A stretch of 64,000 bases of DNA from Salipiger pentaromativorans (GCF_024721115.1 NZ_JAMDHK010000001.1:306691-370690), one strand, 5' to 3'; shown: positions 18,610-27,996, counted from the first letter of the stretch. Translations and numbers: made by a program. The notes: generated from the letters alone by a model not told the origin.

Positions 18610-18630
18610 AAAACGCCTTAACGGCGTTTT
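18610..18630 (-). terminator. Terminator after lpxC
   Basis: Read leftward, AAAACGCC, a 5-base loop and GGCGTTTT form an 8-bp stem whose 3' arm ends in TTTT, 17 bases past the lpxC stop. It may separate lpxC from bamD-recN. Confidence 0.6.
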
Positions 18631-18646
18631 GAAGCCGGCGTCGCGT

Positions 18647-19576
18647 TCAGGCGACAGCGGGGATCTCGTCGCGCTCGACTCCGGCCCCCGGAAGACGGGC
18701 GGCAATGTCGCTGTCGCAAAGCGTCACGCGAAACGCGTCAGGCGTCGAGAACAGCTCACGCAGGAGCATGTTGGTGATGGCGTGCCCCGCCTTGTGCCCT
18801 TCGTAATGACCGATGATCGGCGCGCCGGCGGTGAACAGATCGCCCAGCGCATCCAGCATCTTGTGGCGCACCGCCTCGTCCGCGTGCCGAAGCCCGCCCG
18901 GCGACAGAACGCGCGCGCCGTCCACGACCACCGCGTTTTCATAGGTCCCGCCCAGCGCCAGACCGTTGGCCTGCATCGTCTCGACATCGGCCTGACGGCA
19001 GAAGGTGCGGCTGTCGCACAGTTCGCGCACGAAGGTGCCATTGGCGAGATTGACGCTTTTTTCCTGCGTGCCGATGGCCGCATCGTCGAAGTCGATGTGG
19101 AAATCCATGCTCGGCCCCGCGCCCGGCGCGGCCGGCGACAGCCGGGCCCAGCCCTTGGCGGTGTGCACCGAGACCGGCAGCAGCACCTCGATGGCACGAA
19201 CCGGGGCGCGCAGTTCACGCACGCCGCGAGCCAGGATGCCACGCACGAAAGGCGCCGCCGAGCCGTCGAGAATCGGCACTTCCGGCCCGTCGATCTCGAT
19301 CAGCGCGTTGTGCACGCCGCAGCCGGCGAGCGCCGCCATCACATGTTCGATGGTCGAGACCGAAACGCCGGCCCCGTTGACGATGCGGGTGCAGAGCGGG
19401 GTCACCTCGACGGCATCCCAGCGCGCGGGCACCAGCGTATCGCCCAGAAGAATGTCGGTCCGCTTGAACCAGATGCCGTGCTCGGCCATGGCCGGACGGA
19501 TCGTCATGCGGGCGGGTTTGCCCGAATGCAGGCCAACGCCCTGAAAGGTCACTGCGGAGCGGAGTGTCGTCTGCAC
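18647..19576 (-). CDS. lpxC: UDP-3-O-acyl-N-acetylglucosamine deacetylase LpxC
   Basis: This zinc hydrolase carries out the committed step of lipid A synthesis. Zinc ligands are expected in STIEHVMAAL (His about 79) and in the HKMLDALGDL His/Asp pair; GHYEGHKAGHAI holds the catalytic His. No ATG is available at the N-terminus. The GTG at 19576 (309 residues, GAGGTG six bases upstream) gives the usual QTTLRSAVTFQGVGLHSG beginning; a TTG at 19612 with AAGGAG upstream would add 12 residues and cannot be excluded. It lies downstream of ftsZ beyond a strong terminator. Confidence 0.93.
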   Translation of the reverse strand: MQTTLRSAVTFQGVGLHSGKPARMTIRPAMAEHGIWFKRTDILLGDTLVPARWDAVEVTPLCTRIVNGAGVSVSTIEHVMAALAGCGVHNALIEIDGPEVPILDGSAAPFVRGILARGVRELRAPVRAIEVLLPVSVHTAKGWARLSPAAPGAGPSMDFHIDFDDAAIGTQEKSVNLANGTFVRELCDSRTFCRQADVETMQANGLALGGTYENAVVVDGARVLSPGGLRHADEAVRHKMLDALGDLFTAGAPIIGHYEGHKAGHAITNMLLRELFSTPDAFRVTLCDSDIAARLPGAGVERDEIPAVA

Positions 19577-19758
19577 GTGGTTCACCTCGGTCACCAGAGC
19601 CCGCCTCCCCAATGGCGGCTCCTTCGAATTTCGGGATACAGAGCCCCCCCTGTCATCTCAAATCAAAGATTGTAACCGGTTGAAACATCGCCGTAACAGG
19701 ATGCGCAAAACCCCGCCCAGCGCCGGGATGCGGAAAGTAATTCATTGATAAGAAACGA

Positions 19759-19788
19759 AAAACGCCCCCGGAAACCGGGGGCGTTTTC
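19759..19788 (-). terminator. Strong rho-independent terminator after ftsZ
   Basis: A 13-bp stem (AAAACGCCCCCGG at 19759-19771 with CCGGGGGCGTTTT at 19775-19787), loop of three, running into TTTTTCG on the minus strand, 21 bases past the ftsZ stop. It implies that lpxC has its own promoter in the 19577-19758 gap. Confidence 0.85.
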
Positions 19789-19808
19789 GCGCGTGATAAC
19801 GCGAGATG

Positions 19809-21479
19809 TCAGTTGGCCTGACGCCGCAGGAAGGCCGGGATCTCGATCCGGTCCTGATCGTGCGCCTCTTCCGGATCTGCCACCGGGGCCGGCTGATGCG
19901 CCTGCATCGGCGGCTGCTGGCGGCGCGGCGCGGCGGGCGCCTCCTGGGTGTGGCCGGTCATCCGGTTGATCAGCGAGTTGATGCCGAAGCGGGGCTTGTC
20001 CCCTTCTGCCGCGCGCGCGACACCGGCGGGCTGTTGCGGCTGCATCTGCTGCTGCGGGCGCGGCGCATGCCCGGCGGGCTGCTGACGGCTGCGGGCGGCA
20101 GCGGCCTGAAGGCGGGCCAGCGCGTCGGGCGACGGCGTGCCGGGGGCCGGCGCACGCGGCGCGACAAAGGTGTCGGGCTCGGCCTCGAGCGCATCGGGCT
20201 GCGGCTGGAACTGCGCAACCTGCGGACGATAGGCCGGCGGCGGCAGATCGTCGGCAGCCGGAGCGGCGGCGGCGGGTATCTCTTCTTCGAAGAGGCTGTC
20301 CATCGGTTCCTCGGCAGCGCGCGCGCTGTGCAGGTTCTCGAAGAGCGACGGCTCGTCCTCTTCGTATTCCGGCTCGGCCACCTGAGCGGCAACCGGGGTC
20401 GCCACCGGCGCGGGGGCCGGAGCCGGTGCGGGCGCCGGGGCCTCTTCGACCATGGTCGGCTGCAGCGGCTCCGAGAGCTTGCGGCGCGGCACCGGAACAT
20501 CCGAATGCACGTTGGACGCGTCGATCCCGGTCGCCACGACCGACACGCGCATCATGCCTTCCATGCTGTCGTCCAGCGTCGAGCCGACGATGATATTCGC
20601 ATCGGCATCCACTTCCTCGCGGATGCGGTTCGCGGCTTCGTCCAGCTCGAACAGCGTCAGGTCGTGGCCGCCGGTGATGTTGATCAGCACGCCCTTGGCG
20701 CCCTTCAGCGAGATCTCGTCGAGCAGCGGGTTGGCGATGGCCTTCTCGGCGGCCTGGATCGCGCGTTCCTCGCCCTCGGCCTCGCCGGTGCCCATCATCG
20801 CCTTGCCCATCTCGTCCATCACCGAGCGGACGTCGGCGAAATCGAGGTTGATGAGGCCCGGGCGCACCATCAGATCGGAGATGCCCTTCACGCCCTGATA
20901 CAGAACGTTGTCGGCCATCGAGAAGGCTTCGGTGAAGGTGGTCTTTTCGTTGGCGAGACGGAACAGGTTCTGGTTCGGGATGATGATCAGCGTATCCACG
21001 ACCTTTTGCAGCGCCTCGACGCCGTCCTCGGCCTGCTTCATCCGCTTGGCGCCCTCGAACTGGAAGGGCTTGGTCACCACGCCGACGGTCAGCACGCCCA
21101 GCTCACGCGCGGCCTGCGCGATGATCGGCGCGGCGCCGGTGCCGGTGCCGCCGCCCATGCCGGCGGTGATGAAACACATATGCGCGCCGGCCAGATGATC
21201 GACGATCTGCTCGATGCTCTCCTCGGCGGCGGCGGCGCCGACCGATGCGCGGGCGCCCGCGCCCAGCCCCTCGGTCACCTTGACGCCAAGCTGCACCCGG
21301 TTCTGCGCCATGCTCTGCTGCAGGGCCTGCGCATCGGTGTTGGCGGTGACGAAATCCACCCCCTCGAGCTGCTGGGCGATCATGTTGTTGACGGCATTGC
21401 CGCCGGCACCGCCCACACCGAAGACCGTGATCCGGGGCTTCAGCTCTTCCTGGCCGGGCATCGAGAGGTTGAGTGTCAT
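19809..21479 (-). CDS. ftsZ: Cell division protein FtsZ
   Basis: A 556-residue tubulin-like GTPase. The GTP-binding [10 protein letters not shown] lies at about 109-118 and [10 protein letters not shown] at 21-30. After the globular core (to about 320) comes a long Pro/Ala/Glu-rich linker, then the C-terminal peptide [14 protein letters not shown] that binds FtsA and other tethers. The linker makes it longer than E. coli FtsZ (383), as is usual in alphaproteobacteria. The ATG at 21479 gives the normal N-terminus. It is separated from ftsA by 434 bases with DnaA-like boxes, so independent, cell-cycle-linked transcription is likely. Confidence 0.97.
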   Translation of the reverse strand: MTLNLSMPGQEELKPRITVFGVGGAGGNAVNNMIAQQLEGVDFVTANTDAQALQQSMAQNRVQLGVKVTEGLGAGARASVGAAAAEESIEQIVDHLAGAHMCFITAGMGGGTGTGAAPIIAQAARELGVLTVGVVTKPFQFEGAKRMKQAEDGVEALQKVVDTLIIIPNQNLFRLANEKTTFTEAFSMADNVLYQGVKGISDLMVRPGLINLDFADVRSVMDEMGKAMMGTGEAEGEERAIQAAEKAIANPLLDEISLKGAKGVLINITGGHDLTLFELDEAANRIREEVDADANIIVGSTLDDSMEGMMRVSVVATGIDASNVHSDVPVPRRKLSEPLQPTMVEEAPAPAPAPAPAPVATPVAAQVAEPEYEEDEPSLFENLHSARAAEEPMDSLFEEEIPAAAAPAADDLPPPAYRPQVAQFQPQPDALEAEPDTFVAPRAPAPGTPSPDALARLQAAAARSRQQPAGHAPRPQQQMQPQQPAGVARAAEGDKPRFGINSLINRMTGHTQEAPAAPRRQQPPMQAHQPAPVADPEEAHDQDRIEIPAFLRRQAN

Positions 21480-21767
21480 GTGCTTGTCCGCCTGTCTTTT
21501 ATGACTTGTTACACGCCTGTCCTGCGCCTTTGGGGCCAATTCTTACCGACATCCGAGGCGTCGGTCACGCAAAAAACGCAGAATTGCCACGAAATATAGG
21601 GGGATTCTGGGGGTACGCGCGCGGGATTTCGCCGAAACCGCTAGATTTTGCGGAGCGCGCCGTTTTGCGCGCAAAAAGCCACCACGCGACACACCGGCAT
21701 TGCGGTCGCCGTCAGGTTGTTTCCGTCTCGTTCCGGGAGGCCTGCCCGACATCCCTCGCCCTGCGTC

Positions 21768-21789
21768 TTGTGCACAGGTCTGTGGATAA
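21768..21789. promoter_or_regulatory. Facing pair of DnaA boxes upstream of ftsZ
   Basis: TTGTGCACA (21768-21776, one mismatch to TTATNCACA) faces TGTGGATAA (21781-21789), the exact complement of the consensus TTATCCACA, four bases apart. DnaA is known to activate ftsZ in Caulobacter. Confidence 0.65.
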
Positions 21790-21854
21790 GCTAGCAGAGT
21801 CGCCTCCTGCCGTCACCCCGATTTCCGCCGGCCGGACGCGCTTTTGCGCGCCCC

Positions 21855-21880
21855 GCCCTTTCATCTTTCCGCAAAGACTC
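21855..21880 (-). repeat. Intergenic motif, type A
   Basis: Minus-strand GAGTCTTTGCGGAAAGATGA followed by AAGGGC. One of eight copies of a short AT-rich motif; this one lies downstream of ftsA. Confidence 0.7.
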
Positions 21881-21913
21881 GAAACGGCCCTGCCCCTCCC
21901 AGGGGCGCGCCGC

Positions 21914-23245
21914 TCACCAGTTGTCGCGGAACCATTTCACCGCCCGGCGCAGCGACCGGGCCGGGTATTTCTCGACCGGAATCTCGAAATCCCACCATTC
22001 GTCCTGCGGATGCGCTGCAAAGAGGCACATGCCCACGGCGCTGGCAAAGCCCGGCCCCGTCGCCGCCTGCGGCAGCCCGTGCACGCGCAGCGGCCGGCCC
22101 AGACGCACCTGCGAGCCCAGAATGCGGCTCGCCAGCCCGTCGAGCCCGGGGATCTGGCTTGCCGCCCCGGTCAGCACGATCTGCTGGCTCGGCATGTGGT
22201 CGAAGCCCGCCGCGTCGAGACAGGCGCGCACCTCTTCCAGAATTTCCTCGACCCGCGGCCGCATGATGCCGATCAGCTCGGCGCGGCTCACCTGCCGCCG
22301 GTCGTGGTGCCAGTCGCCGGTATCGCCCGAGATCTCGATCATCTCGCGGTCGTCCATGCCGGTGGCGACGACACCGCCGTAAAAGGTCTTGATCCGCTCG
22401 GCCATCGCCATGGGGATTTGCAGCCCCATGGAAATATCCCCGGTCACATGGTTGCCGCCCATCTGCACGGCATCCGCATAGATCATGTGTTTCTTCATGA
22501 AGATCGACACGCCGGTGGCGCCGCCGCCCATGTCGATACAGGCCGCGCCCAGCTCCTGCTCGTCCTCGACCAGCGCCGCAATGCCGCTGGCATAGGCGGA
22601 CGAGGCCAGCCCCGCCAGTTCCAGATCGCAGCGCTTGACGCAATGGGCGATATTCTGGATCGCCTGGGCGTTCACCGTCAGCATATGCATGTCGGTGGCC
22701 AGAACCTGGCCGATCTGCCCGCGCGGATCGTTCAGCCCGGACCGGTGGTCGAGCGCGAAATTCACCGGCTGCGCGTGCAGCACCTCGCGGCCATGGCCGA
22801 AGTCCGGCACGTCGCAGGCCGACAGCACCCGCGCCACATCCTGTTCGGTCACCACGGTGCTTTCCACCTCGACCTGCCCCGCCAGCCCGTAGCTGCGCGG
22901 CTCGGCGCCCGAGAAACAGACGATCACGTGATCGACCCGGATGCCCGCCATCTTCTGCGCCGCCTGCACGGCGGTGCGGATGGCGCGCTCGGTCTCGCCC
23001 ATGGCGGCGATCTCGCCGAATTTCACCCCGCGCGAGCGGGTCGTGGCGGCGCCGATCACCCGGAACCCCGACTGGCCGGCCAACGAGCCCACCCCGTCGT
23101 CGCCCATCTTTTCACTGCCATCGAAGCGCAGCACCAGACAGGCGATCTTGGAACTGCCCACGTCCAGGATCGCCACAACCCCCCGCTGCATCGCCGCCTT
23201 GCGCATGTTGCGCATGGCCCGCTGGGATTCATAGAGCTCGATCAT
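21914..23245 (-). CDS. ftsA: Cell division protein FtsA
   Basis: A 443-residue actin-like ATPase that tethers FtsZ to the membrane. Phosphate and adenosine signatures are ILDVGSSKIACLVLR (about 26-40), CIDMGGGATGVSIF and VLTGAASQIPGL. The C-terminus ends in RRAVKWFRDNW, fitting the amphipathic membrane-targeting helix. Its start overlaps the ftsQ stop (TAATG), so the two are translationally coupled. Confidence 0.96.
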   Translation of the reverse strand: MIELYESQRAMRNMRKAAMQRGVVAILDVGSSKIACLVLRFDGSEKMGDDGVGSLAGQSGFRVIGAATTRSRGVKFGEIAAMGETERAIRTAVQAAQKMAGIRVDHVIVCFSGAEPRSYGLAGQVEVESTVVTEQDVARVLSACDVPDFGHGREVLHAQPVNFALDHRSGLNDPRGQIGQVLATDMHMLTVNAQAIQNIAHCVKRCDLELAGLASSAYASGIAALVEDEQELGAACIDMGGGATGVSIFMKKHMIYADAVQMGGNHVTGDISMGLQIPMAMAERIKTFYGGVVATGMDDREMIEISGDTGDWHHDRRQVSRAELIGIMRPRVEEILEEVRACLDAAGFDHMPSQQIVLTGAASQIPGLDGLASRILGSQVRLGRPLRVHGLPQAATGPGFASAVGMCLFAAHPQDEWWDFEIPVEKYPARSLRRAVKWFRDNW

Positions 23246-24129
23246 TATTGGTTTTCTCCGGTCTCCATGGCCTTGATCCGCCAGTATTCGCCTATCGCCT
23301 CGCCGTTCAACCGCAGCGTCGGACGCTGCGGCAGGCGCAGATCCACCGCCGCGATGTCGCGCGCGAGCATGTCCACCGCCTGATCCATGGCAATGGCGCG
23401 CTCCAGCGCGCGCACGGCGTCCTTTTCGGGCAGCAGGATGCGTTGACCGCGATCCAGCACCACATCCCAGCGCCGCTCGCCGATCCGCTCGAGCCCGCGC
23501 AGCCGCCCGCTCAGCGGCGCCGCGGCGGCAATCAGCGCCACCGCCTCGGGCACATGCGCATCGGCGCCCTTGCCCGCGACCACCGGAAGCTGCGGATACT
23601 CCGCCCGCGACAGCGCCGGCCCGACGCGGGCACCCAGACGGTCGAGCAGCTCCAGCTCGCCCCCCTCGCGCCACAGCACCGCCGGCACACGCTCGGTCAC
23701 GTCGATCTGAAGCACCCCGCCCTGACGAATGCGCAGTTGCACCTTCCGGACCGCGTCCAGCCCCGAAATCGTCTCGCGCATGTGGTCGAGATCGAGATCG
23801 AAGGAGCTGACGGGAAAATCAATCGGCAAAATCTCGCGGATGTCCTCGGCAACCCCGGAACTGGCGCCGTCGATCGCCATGAGGTTGACCATGAACTCGG
23901 GCCGCGTCTCGACCTGGTTGCGCAGCGCCGCGATGCCATCGACCACGGCGGTGCGGTGATCCTCGTAGGAGAAATACCAGCTTGTCGCGCCGAAACCGAT
24001 CAGCGCCGGCAGACCGACCCGCAGCGCCAGGCGAAAGAGCGGCGTGAGCATCAGCCGTTCGATGCGGTAGGTCAGACGCGAGGGCGCCGGGTCGGGGCGG
24101 TGGACCTGCGACGCGGGGGGCTCGGTCAT
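23245..24129 (-). CDS. ftsQ: Cell division protein FtsQ
   Basis: A 294-residue bitopic inner-membrane divisome protein. It has a cytoplasmic N-terminus, one transmembrane helix (about 33-52, [20 protein letters not shown]), a POTRA domain (about 80-150, including [19 protein letters not shown]) and a beta domain (about 150-280). The ATG at 24129 overlaps the ddl stop as ATGA; the longer open frame to 24318 is the shadow of ddl. Confidence 0.94.
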   Translation of the reverse strand: MTEPPASQVHRPDPAPSRLTYRIERLMLTPLFRLALRVGLPALIGFGATSWYFSYEDHRTAVVDGIAALRNQVETRPEFMVNLMAIDGASSGVAEDIREILPIDFPVSSFDLDLDHMRETISGLDAVRKVQLRIRQGGVLQIDVTERVPAVLWREGGELELLDRLGARVGPALSRAEYPQLPVVAGKGADAHVPEAVALIAAAAPLSGRLRGLERIGERRWDVVLDRGQRILLPEKDAVRALERAIAMDQAVDMLARDIAAVDLRLPQRPTLRLNGEAIGEYWRIKAMETGENQ

Positions 24130-25040
24130 CGGTTGCAAGATGCGTCCTCCACAAGCCAGCGACAGAACTGCCCGAAGGAGTAGCCGAAAAGCTGCGCCTG
24201 TTCGGGCACCAGCGAGGTCGGCGTCATGCCCGGCTGGGTATTGGTTTCCAGCAGCACCAGCCCCGCCAGCCCCTTGCGCTCGTCCCAGCGAAAATCGGTG
24301 CGGCTGGTGCCCCGGCAACCCAGCGCCTGATGCGCGCGCAACGCATAGTCGAGACAGGCGTCGAAGATCTCCTGCGGGATCTCGGCGGGCAGCACATGGC
24401 GCGACCCGCCCGCCTTGTATTTGGCGTCGTAATCGTACCAGCCCTCGGTGAGGATGTCGGTCACGGTCAGCGCCCGGTCGCCCATCACCGTGGTGGTCAG
24501 CTCGCGCCCCGGCACATAGGCCTCGACCATCAGCGTCTCGGGCATCTCTGCGGCGAGGCGCGGTGGCGAATTGGCCCCTTCCTGCACCAGATAGACACCC
24601 ACGGAGGAGCCCTCGTTATAAGGCTTCACCACATAGGGCGGCGCCATGACATGGCGCGCTTCGATCTCGGATTTATCGGCCAGACAGCTTTCGACCACCG
24701 GCAGCCCGGCGGCGCGATAGACCTGTTTGGTGCGTTCCTTGTCCATGGCCAGCGCCGAGGCCAGCACACCGGAATGGGTATAGGGTAGCCCCAACCATTC
24801 CAGCAGCCCCTGCACGCAGCCATCCTCGCCCCAACGGCCATGCAGCGCGTTGAACACGACATCGGGCGCGAGTGCGGTCAGCACCTGCGCCAGATCGGGG
24901 CCGGCATCGACCTCGGTGACCTGGAATCCTTCATCCCTCAAAGCGGCGGCACATTCCCGCCCGGAACTGAGCGACACCTCACGTTCGGAGGAAGGTCCGC
25001 CCAACAATACCGCCACTTTCGGGTTTGCCCTGCTCGACAT
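24126..25040 (-). CDS. ddl: D-alanine--D-alanine ligase
   Basis: A 304-residue ATP-grasp enzyme that joins two D-Ala for the peptidoglycan stem. It has [17 protein letters not shown] near the N-terminus, [16 protein letters not shown] (about 65-80) and the metal/substrate end [18 protein letters not shown]. The ATG at 25040 is used; the next in-frame upstream candidate is a TTG at 25046. ddl lies 130 bases after murB, separated by a row of small hairpins. Confidence 0.96.
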   Translation of the reverse strand: MSSRANPKVAVLLGGPSSEREVSLSSGRECAAALRDEGFQVTEVDAGPDLAQVLTALAPDVVFNALHGRWGEDGCVQGLLEWLGLPYTHSGVLASALAMDKERTKQVYRAAGLPVVESCLADKSEIEARHVMAPPYVVKPYNEGSSVGVYLVQEGANSPPRLAAEMPETLMVEAYVPGRELTTTVMGDRALTVTDILTEGWYDYDAKYKAGGSRHVLPAEIPQEIFDACLDYALRAHQALGCRGTSRTDFRWDERKGLAGLVLLETNTQPGMTPTSLVPEQAQLFGYSFGQFCRWLVEDASCNR

Positions 25041-25061
25041 CCCCAAAACCGCCTCGAATGA

Positions 25062-25170
25062 CGGGGCTTTGCGCCCCTTGTTCTGCCTTGGGGGTGGTCC
25101 CCCTTATCTGCAGCAACCTTGCTCTTGGTTGCGCGGGCTGCTGCGCCCGTATTGCGCCGTTTTTACGGCG
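25062..25170 (-). other. Row of five short hairpins between murB and ddl
   Basis: Five consecutive perfect stems fill the gap: GGGGC/GCCCC (25063-25077), GGGGG/CCCCC (25090-25103), GCAACC/GGTTGC (25113-25132), CGGGC/GCCCG (25134-25149) and CGCCGT/ACGGCG (25155-25170). A sixth (GCGGGT/ACCCGC, 25181-25198) lies in the murB 3' end. None ends in a clear T-run on the minus strand. They may structure or stabilise the polycistronic mRNA. Confidence 0.5.
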
Positions 25171-26100
25171 TCAGGTCTTTGCGGGTTCACCGACCCGCAT
25201 GATTTCCCAATGTAACTCTATTCCGCTGTGTTGGAAAACCCTTTTTCGCACCTCCTCGCCCAATCCTTCCAGATCGGCGGCGGTTGCCTCTCCGGTGTTC
25301 ACCAGAAAGTTGGAATGCTTGGGCGACATCTGCGCCCCGCCCCGGGTGGCGCCGCGCATTCCCGCATCGTCGATCACCTTCCAGGCCTTCAGCTCGTGGC
25401 TGTCGTCGGCCCGGCCCGTAGAGCTGAATCCCGACGGGTTGCGGAAGGTGGAGCCGGCGCTGCGGTCCTTCGTGGGCTGCGTCTCGTCGCGCTTGCGAAG
25501 CTGCGCGGCCATCTGCGCCTCCAGCGCCGCGGGATCGCCCTCGGCCCCTTCGAACACTGCCTCGATCAGCACCCAGCCCTCGGGCAGCGTGCTTTGCCGG
25601 TAGCCGAGGCGCAGATCCTCCGGGCGCAAGGTCACCAGCGCGCCCTCGCGGGTCACCGCCCGCGCCTCGACCAGATGGTCGGCCACATAGCTGCCGTAGC
25701 AGCCCGCGTTCATCCGCACCGCGCCGCCGACGCTGCCCGGGATGGTGCGCAGAAAAGTCAGATCGACCCCCGCCTCGGCGGCCCGCCTGGCCACATGGGA
25801 ATCCAGCGCCGCGGCCCCGGCGGTGACCCGGCGGCCCGTGACCGAAATGCCGTTGAAGCCCCGCCCCAGCCGGATCACCACGGCGCGAAGACCGCCGTCG
25901 CGCACGATGAGGTTCGAGCCGACGCCCATGGGAAAGACCGCCCGCCCGGCGGGCAGCGCGCGCAGGAAGGCTTGCAGATCCTCCAGATCGGCGGGCTGAA
26001 AGAACAGCTCGGCCGGGCCGCCCACGCGCAGCCAGGTCAGTTCGGACAGCGGGCGGTTCGGCACCAGCCGTCCACGGGTCTCGGGAAGCGTCTCAGTCAT
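25171..26100 (-). CDS. murB: UDP-N-acetylenolpyruvoylglucosamine reductase MurB
   Basis: A 309-residue FAD enzyme that reduces the MurA product to UDP-MurNAc using NADPH. It has the FAD-binding VGGPAELFF and [14 protein letters not shown] (about 57-70), the [15 protein letters not shown] block, and SAGSTFRNP whose Ser is the expected proton donor. A 20-residue segment around [20 protein letters not shown] precedes the C-terminal substrate domain. The ATG at 26100 overlaps the upstream 94-residue ORF by eight bases. Confidence 0.96.
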   Translation of the reverse strand: MTETLPETRGRLVPNRPLSELTWLRVGGPAELFFQPADLEDLQAFLRALPAGRAVFPMGVGSNLIVRDGGLRAVVIRLGRGFNGISVTGRRVTAGAAALDSHVARRAAEAGVDLTFLRTIPGSVGGAVRMNAGCYGSYVADHLVEARAVTREGALVTLRPEDLRLGYRQSTLPEGWVLIEAVFEGAEGDPAALEAQMAAQLRKRDETQPTKDRSAGSTFRNPSGFSSTGRADDSHELKAWKVIDDAGMRGATRGGAQMSPKHSNFLVNTGEATAADLEGLGEEVRKRVFQHSGIELHWEIMRVGEPAKT

Positions 26101-26377
26101 GCCCCGCCTTCTGCCCTCTCCGCCGCCTGCGGTAAAGCCCCAGCGCCGCACCAAGGCAGAGCCCCAGCAGCGCCGGCGTCAGCATCAGCCAGAGCACGAT
26201 CGTGTGGCCCAGCACATCCCAGCCCTGCGCGGCCCGCGCCGCCGCAAGCGTCCAGATCATCGCGCCCGCAAGCGCGGCCAGCAGCGCCAGCCCCCAGCCG
26301 CCGCGTCCCGTCCATCCCAGCCAATAGCCCGGCAGCGCGCCAAGACCGAGCGCGATCAGGGGCATCGCATAGATCAT
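26093..26377 (-). CDS. Small hypothetical membrane protein
   Basis: A 94-residue protein with three likely transmembrane helices (about 4-22, 27-46 and 56-80) and a basic C-terminus RRRRRGQK. I do not recognise a family. Its stop lies eight bases inside murB, suggesting translational coupling, and it follows the DUF2484 gene in the same direction, so it is part of the mur operon. It could act in envelope growth, but that is only position-based. Confidence 0.65.
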   Translation of the reverse strand: MIYAMPLIALGLGALPGYWLGWTGRGGWGLALLAALAGAMIWTLAAARAAQGWDVLGHTIVLWLMLTPALLGLCLGAALGLYRRRRRGQKAGHD

Positions 26378-26407
26378 CCGCGCCTTGCCGCGCCGCGCTG
26401 CGGGCGT

Positions 26408-26662
26408 TCACAGCTCACCGCGCAGCTTTCCACGCAGCCAGCGCAGCAGATGACGCAGCGGCCAGCGCAGCACGCTCATCCCCGCGAAAAGCGCGATCAT
26501 CCCGATCCAGGGACCGTTCTCCCAGGTGACATAGCCGAGCAGCGGGATGCCCAGCGCGATCAGCGCATAGGCCCGCGTCCAGTGATTGTCCTTCGACGGA
26601 AGCATCGCCAGAAGATTGGCGGCAATCGCCCAGAGGCAGGCCAGAAAGAGAGAAGTGGTCAT
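26408..26662 (-). CDS. DUF2484 family small membrane protein
   Basis: An 84-residue protein with three predicted transmembrane segments (about 3-20, 30-46 and 50-66) and a basic tail LRWLRGKLRGEL. The sequence and its place just before murB match the DUF2484 family seen in this position across Rhodobacterales; the function is unknown. The ATG at 26662 begins MTTSLFLACLWAIAANLLAM. The longer open frame through 27355 is a shadow of the permease. Confidence 0.8.
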   Translation of the reverse strand: MTTSLFLACLWAIAANLLAMLPSKDNHWTRAYALIALGIPLLGYVTWENGPWIGMIALFAGMSVLRWPLRHLLRWLRGKLRGEL

Positions 26663-26709
26663 GCGTGTCCCTCGCCATGCCCCCGCAGGCGCCGCCACTC
26701 TGCCCCGGA

Positions 26710-27897
26710 TCAGCCCTGCCCCGCAAGCCCCGCGATCAGCGCCAGCGCCGACAGCACGACCCCGGCGACCGGCACCGCCATGGGCACCCGGAACGGGGCG
26801 CCGGGCACGCGCCGCTTGACCGCCACCAGCGCCGCGTTGATCAGCACGAAGACCGCCAGCAGCACCGTCGAGGTCGCCCCGGCCAATACCTCCACCGGCA
26901 GCGCCAGCGCTGCGCCGATCACCGCCAGGCCGACCAGCACGGTGCCCAGGACCGGCGTGCCGAACCGCGGATGCGCGTGATGGAAGATCCCCAGCGCGCC
27001 GCCGTCCTTGCCCAGACCGAAGAGCACCCTTGCCGCCATGACGACCTGCGCCAGCACGCCGTTCAGCGCCGCGAAGACCGCGATGGCCGAGAGAAAACCC
27101 GCGCTGCCGCCGCGTGCCTGCTGCCAGACCAGCGCCAGCGGTTGCTCGGAGGCGGCAAGCGCGGCCACCGGCACCGCGCGCACCGCCGCCCAGGCAACCA
27201 GCGCGTAAAGCACCGTGGTCACGAGGAGCGAGAGCAGGATGGCGCGTGGCAGGGTGCGCGTCGGATTGCGCACCTCCTCGGCCATGTTGACCATGTCCTC
27301 GAAGCCGATGAAGGCGAAAAACGCCAGCAGCGCCCCGGCGCCGATCCCGGTCCACATGCCCGGCAGCGCGGCGGGCTCACCGGGAACCGGAGCCGCCCCG
27401 GCGCCGGCCCAGACGATCAGCCCCAGCCCGGTCAACTCGATCGCGGTGAACAGCGCCGCGAGCCCGAGGCTTTCGAGCACCCCCAGCGCCGCCACCAGGA
27501 TCAGCACCAGCCCGAGCCCCGCGATCCCCGCCCAGACCGGCAGATCCACGATGCCCGTCAGATAGCCCACACCGCCGCGCAGCACCGCCGCGGCCGAGAT
27601 CGTGCCCGCAAGCACGATGGCGAGCCCCACCAGCACCGCCAGCCGGGGCATGTTCAGCCCCGCACGGATATAGGCGGCTTCCCCCGCGGCCTCGGGCACC
27701 CGCGCCGACCATTCTGCATAGGACAGCGCCGTCGGCGCCGCGATGGCGCCCGCGATCAGAAAGGCCAGCGGTGCCCAGAGGCCCGCGGCCTCGGCCACGG
27801 CGCCGACGAGCACATAGATGCCCGCCCCCACCATGACACCCACGCCATAGGCGGTCAGCAGCCCCAGCCCGATACGCCGTTTCAGTTGCTCGCTCAT
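26710..27897 (-). CDS. APC-superfamily amino acid permease
   Basis: A 395-residue inner-membrane transporter of the amino acid-polyamine-organocation type, with about 11-12 hydrophobic segments. The N-terminal helix carries GVGVMVGAGIYVLVG, the family's unwound substrate-site motif, and FFAFIGFEDMVNMAEEVRNP (about 204-223) is the typical helix 6 and loop. Substrate is not predictable. It interrupts the usual murC-DUF2484-murB order, with two paired hairpins on its upstream side. The ATG at 27897 follows codons of a short extension to 27918. Confidence 0.9.
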   Translation of the reverse strand: MSEQLKRRIGLGLLTAYGVGVMVGAGIYVLVGAVAEAAGLWAPLAFLIAGAIAAPTALSYAEWSARVPEAAGEAAYIRAGLNMPRLAVLVGLAIVLAGTISAAAVLRGGVGYLTGIVDLPVWAGIAGLGLVLILVAALGVLESLGLAALFTAIELTGLGLIVWAGAGAAPVPGEPAALPGMWTGIGAGALLAFFAFIGFEDMVNMAEEVRNPTRTLPRAILLSLLVTTVLYALVAWAAVRAVPVAALAASEQPLALVWQQARGGSAGFLSAIAVFAALNGVLAQVVMAARVLFGLGKDGGALGIFHHAHPRFGTPVLGTVLVGLAVIGAALALPVEVLAGATSTVLLAVFVLINAALVAVKRRVPGAPFRVPMAVPVAGVVLSALALIAGLAGQG

Positions 27898-27913
27898 TCC
27901 CGCCCTCGCCGGT

Positions 27914-27943
27914 CCCAAGAATTTTCCTGCGAAAATTCTTGGG
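27914..27943. repeat. Hairpin repeat 1 between murC and the permease
   Basis: A perfect 13-bp stem: CCCAAGAATTTTC (27914-27926), loop CTGC, GAAAATTCTTGGG (27931-27943). It is nearly the reverse complement of the neighbouring hairpin at 27961-27986. Confidence 0.85.
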
Positions 27944-27960
27944 ATCTTCCGCAGGATGAT

Positions 27961-27986
27961 GAAGATTTTTCGCAGGAAAAATCTTC
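27961..27986. repeat. Hairpin repeat 2 between murC and the permease
   Basis: A perfect 11-bp stem: GAAGATTTTTC (27961-27971), loop GCAG, GAAAAATCTTC (27976-27986). Compared with the reverse complement of repeat 1, the two differences in the core are at paired stem positions, so base pairing is kept. It lies 10 bases past the murC stop. Confidence 0.85.
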
Positions 27987-27996
27987 GTGCCGCCGC

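Larger units (their letters stand above)
21480..21913 (-). promoter_or_regulatory. ftsA-ftsZ control region (434 bases)
   Basis: No gene is seen here. The region holds a perfect 14-base palindrome TTTTGCGCGCAAAA (21663-21676), a facing pair of DnaA boxes (21768-21789), three GANTC sites (21603, 21797, 21876), which are CcrM methylation targets in alphaproteobacteria, and one copy of the short intergenic motif at 21855-21880. I could not settle on a -35/-10 pair for ftsZ. Confidence 0.55.
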
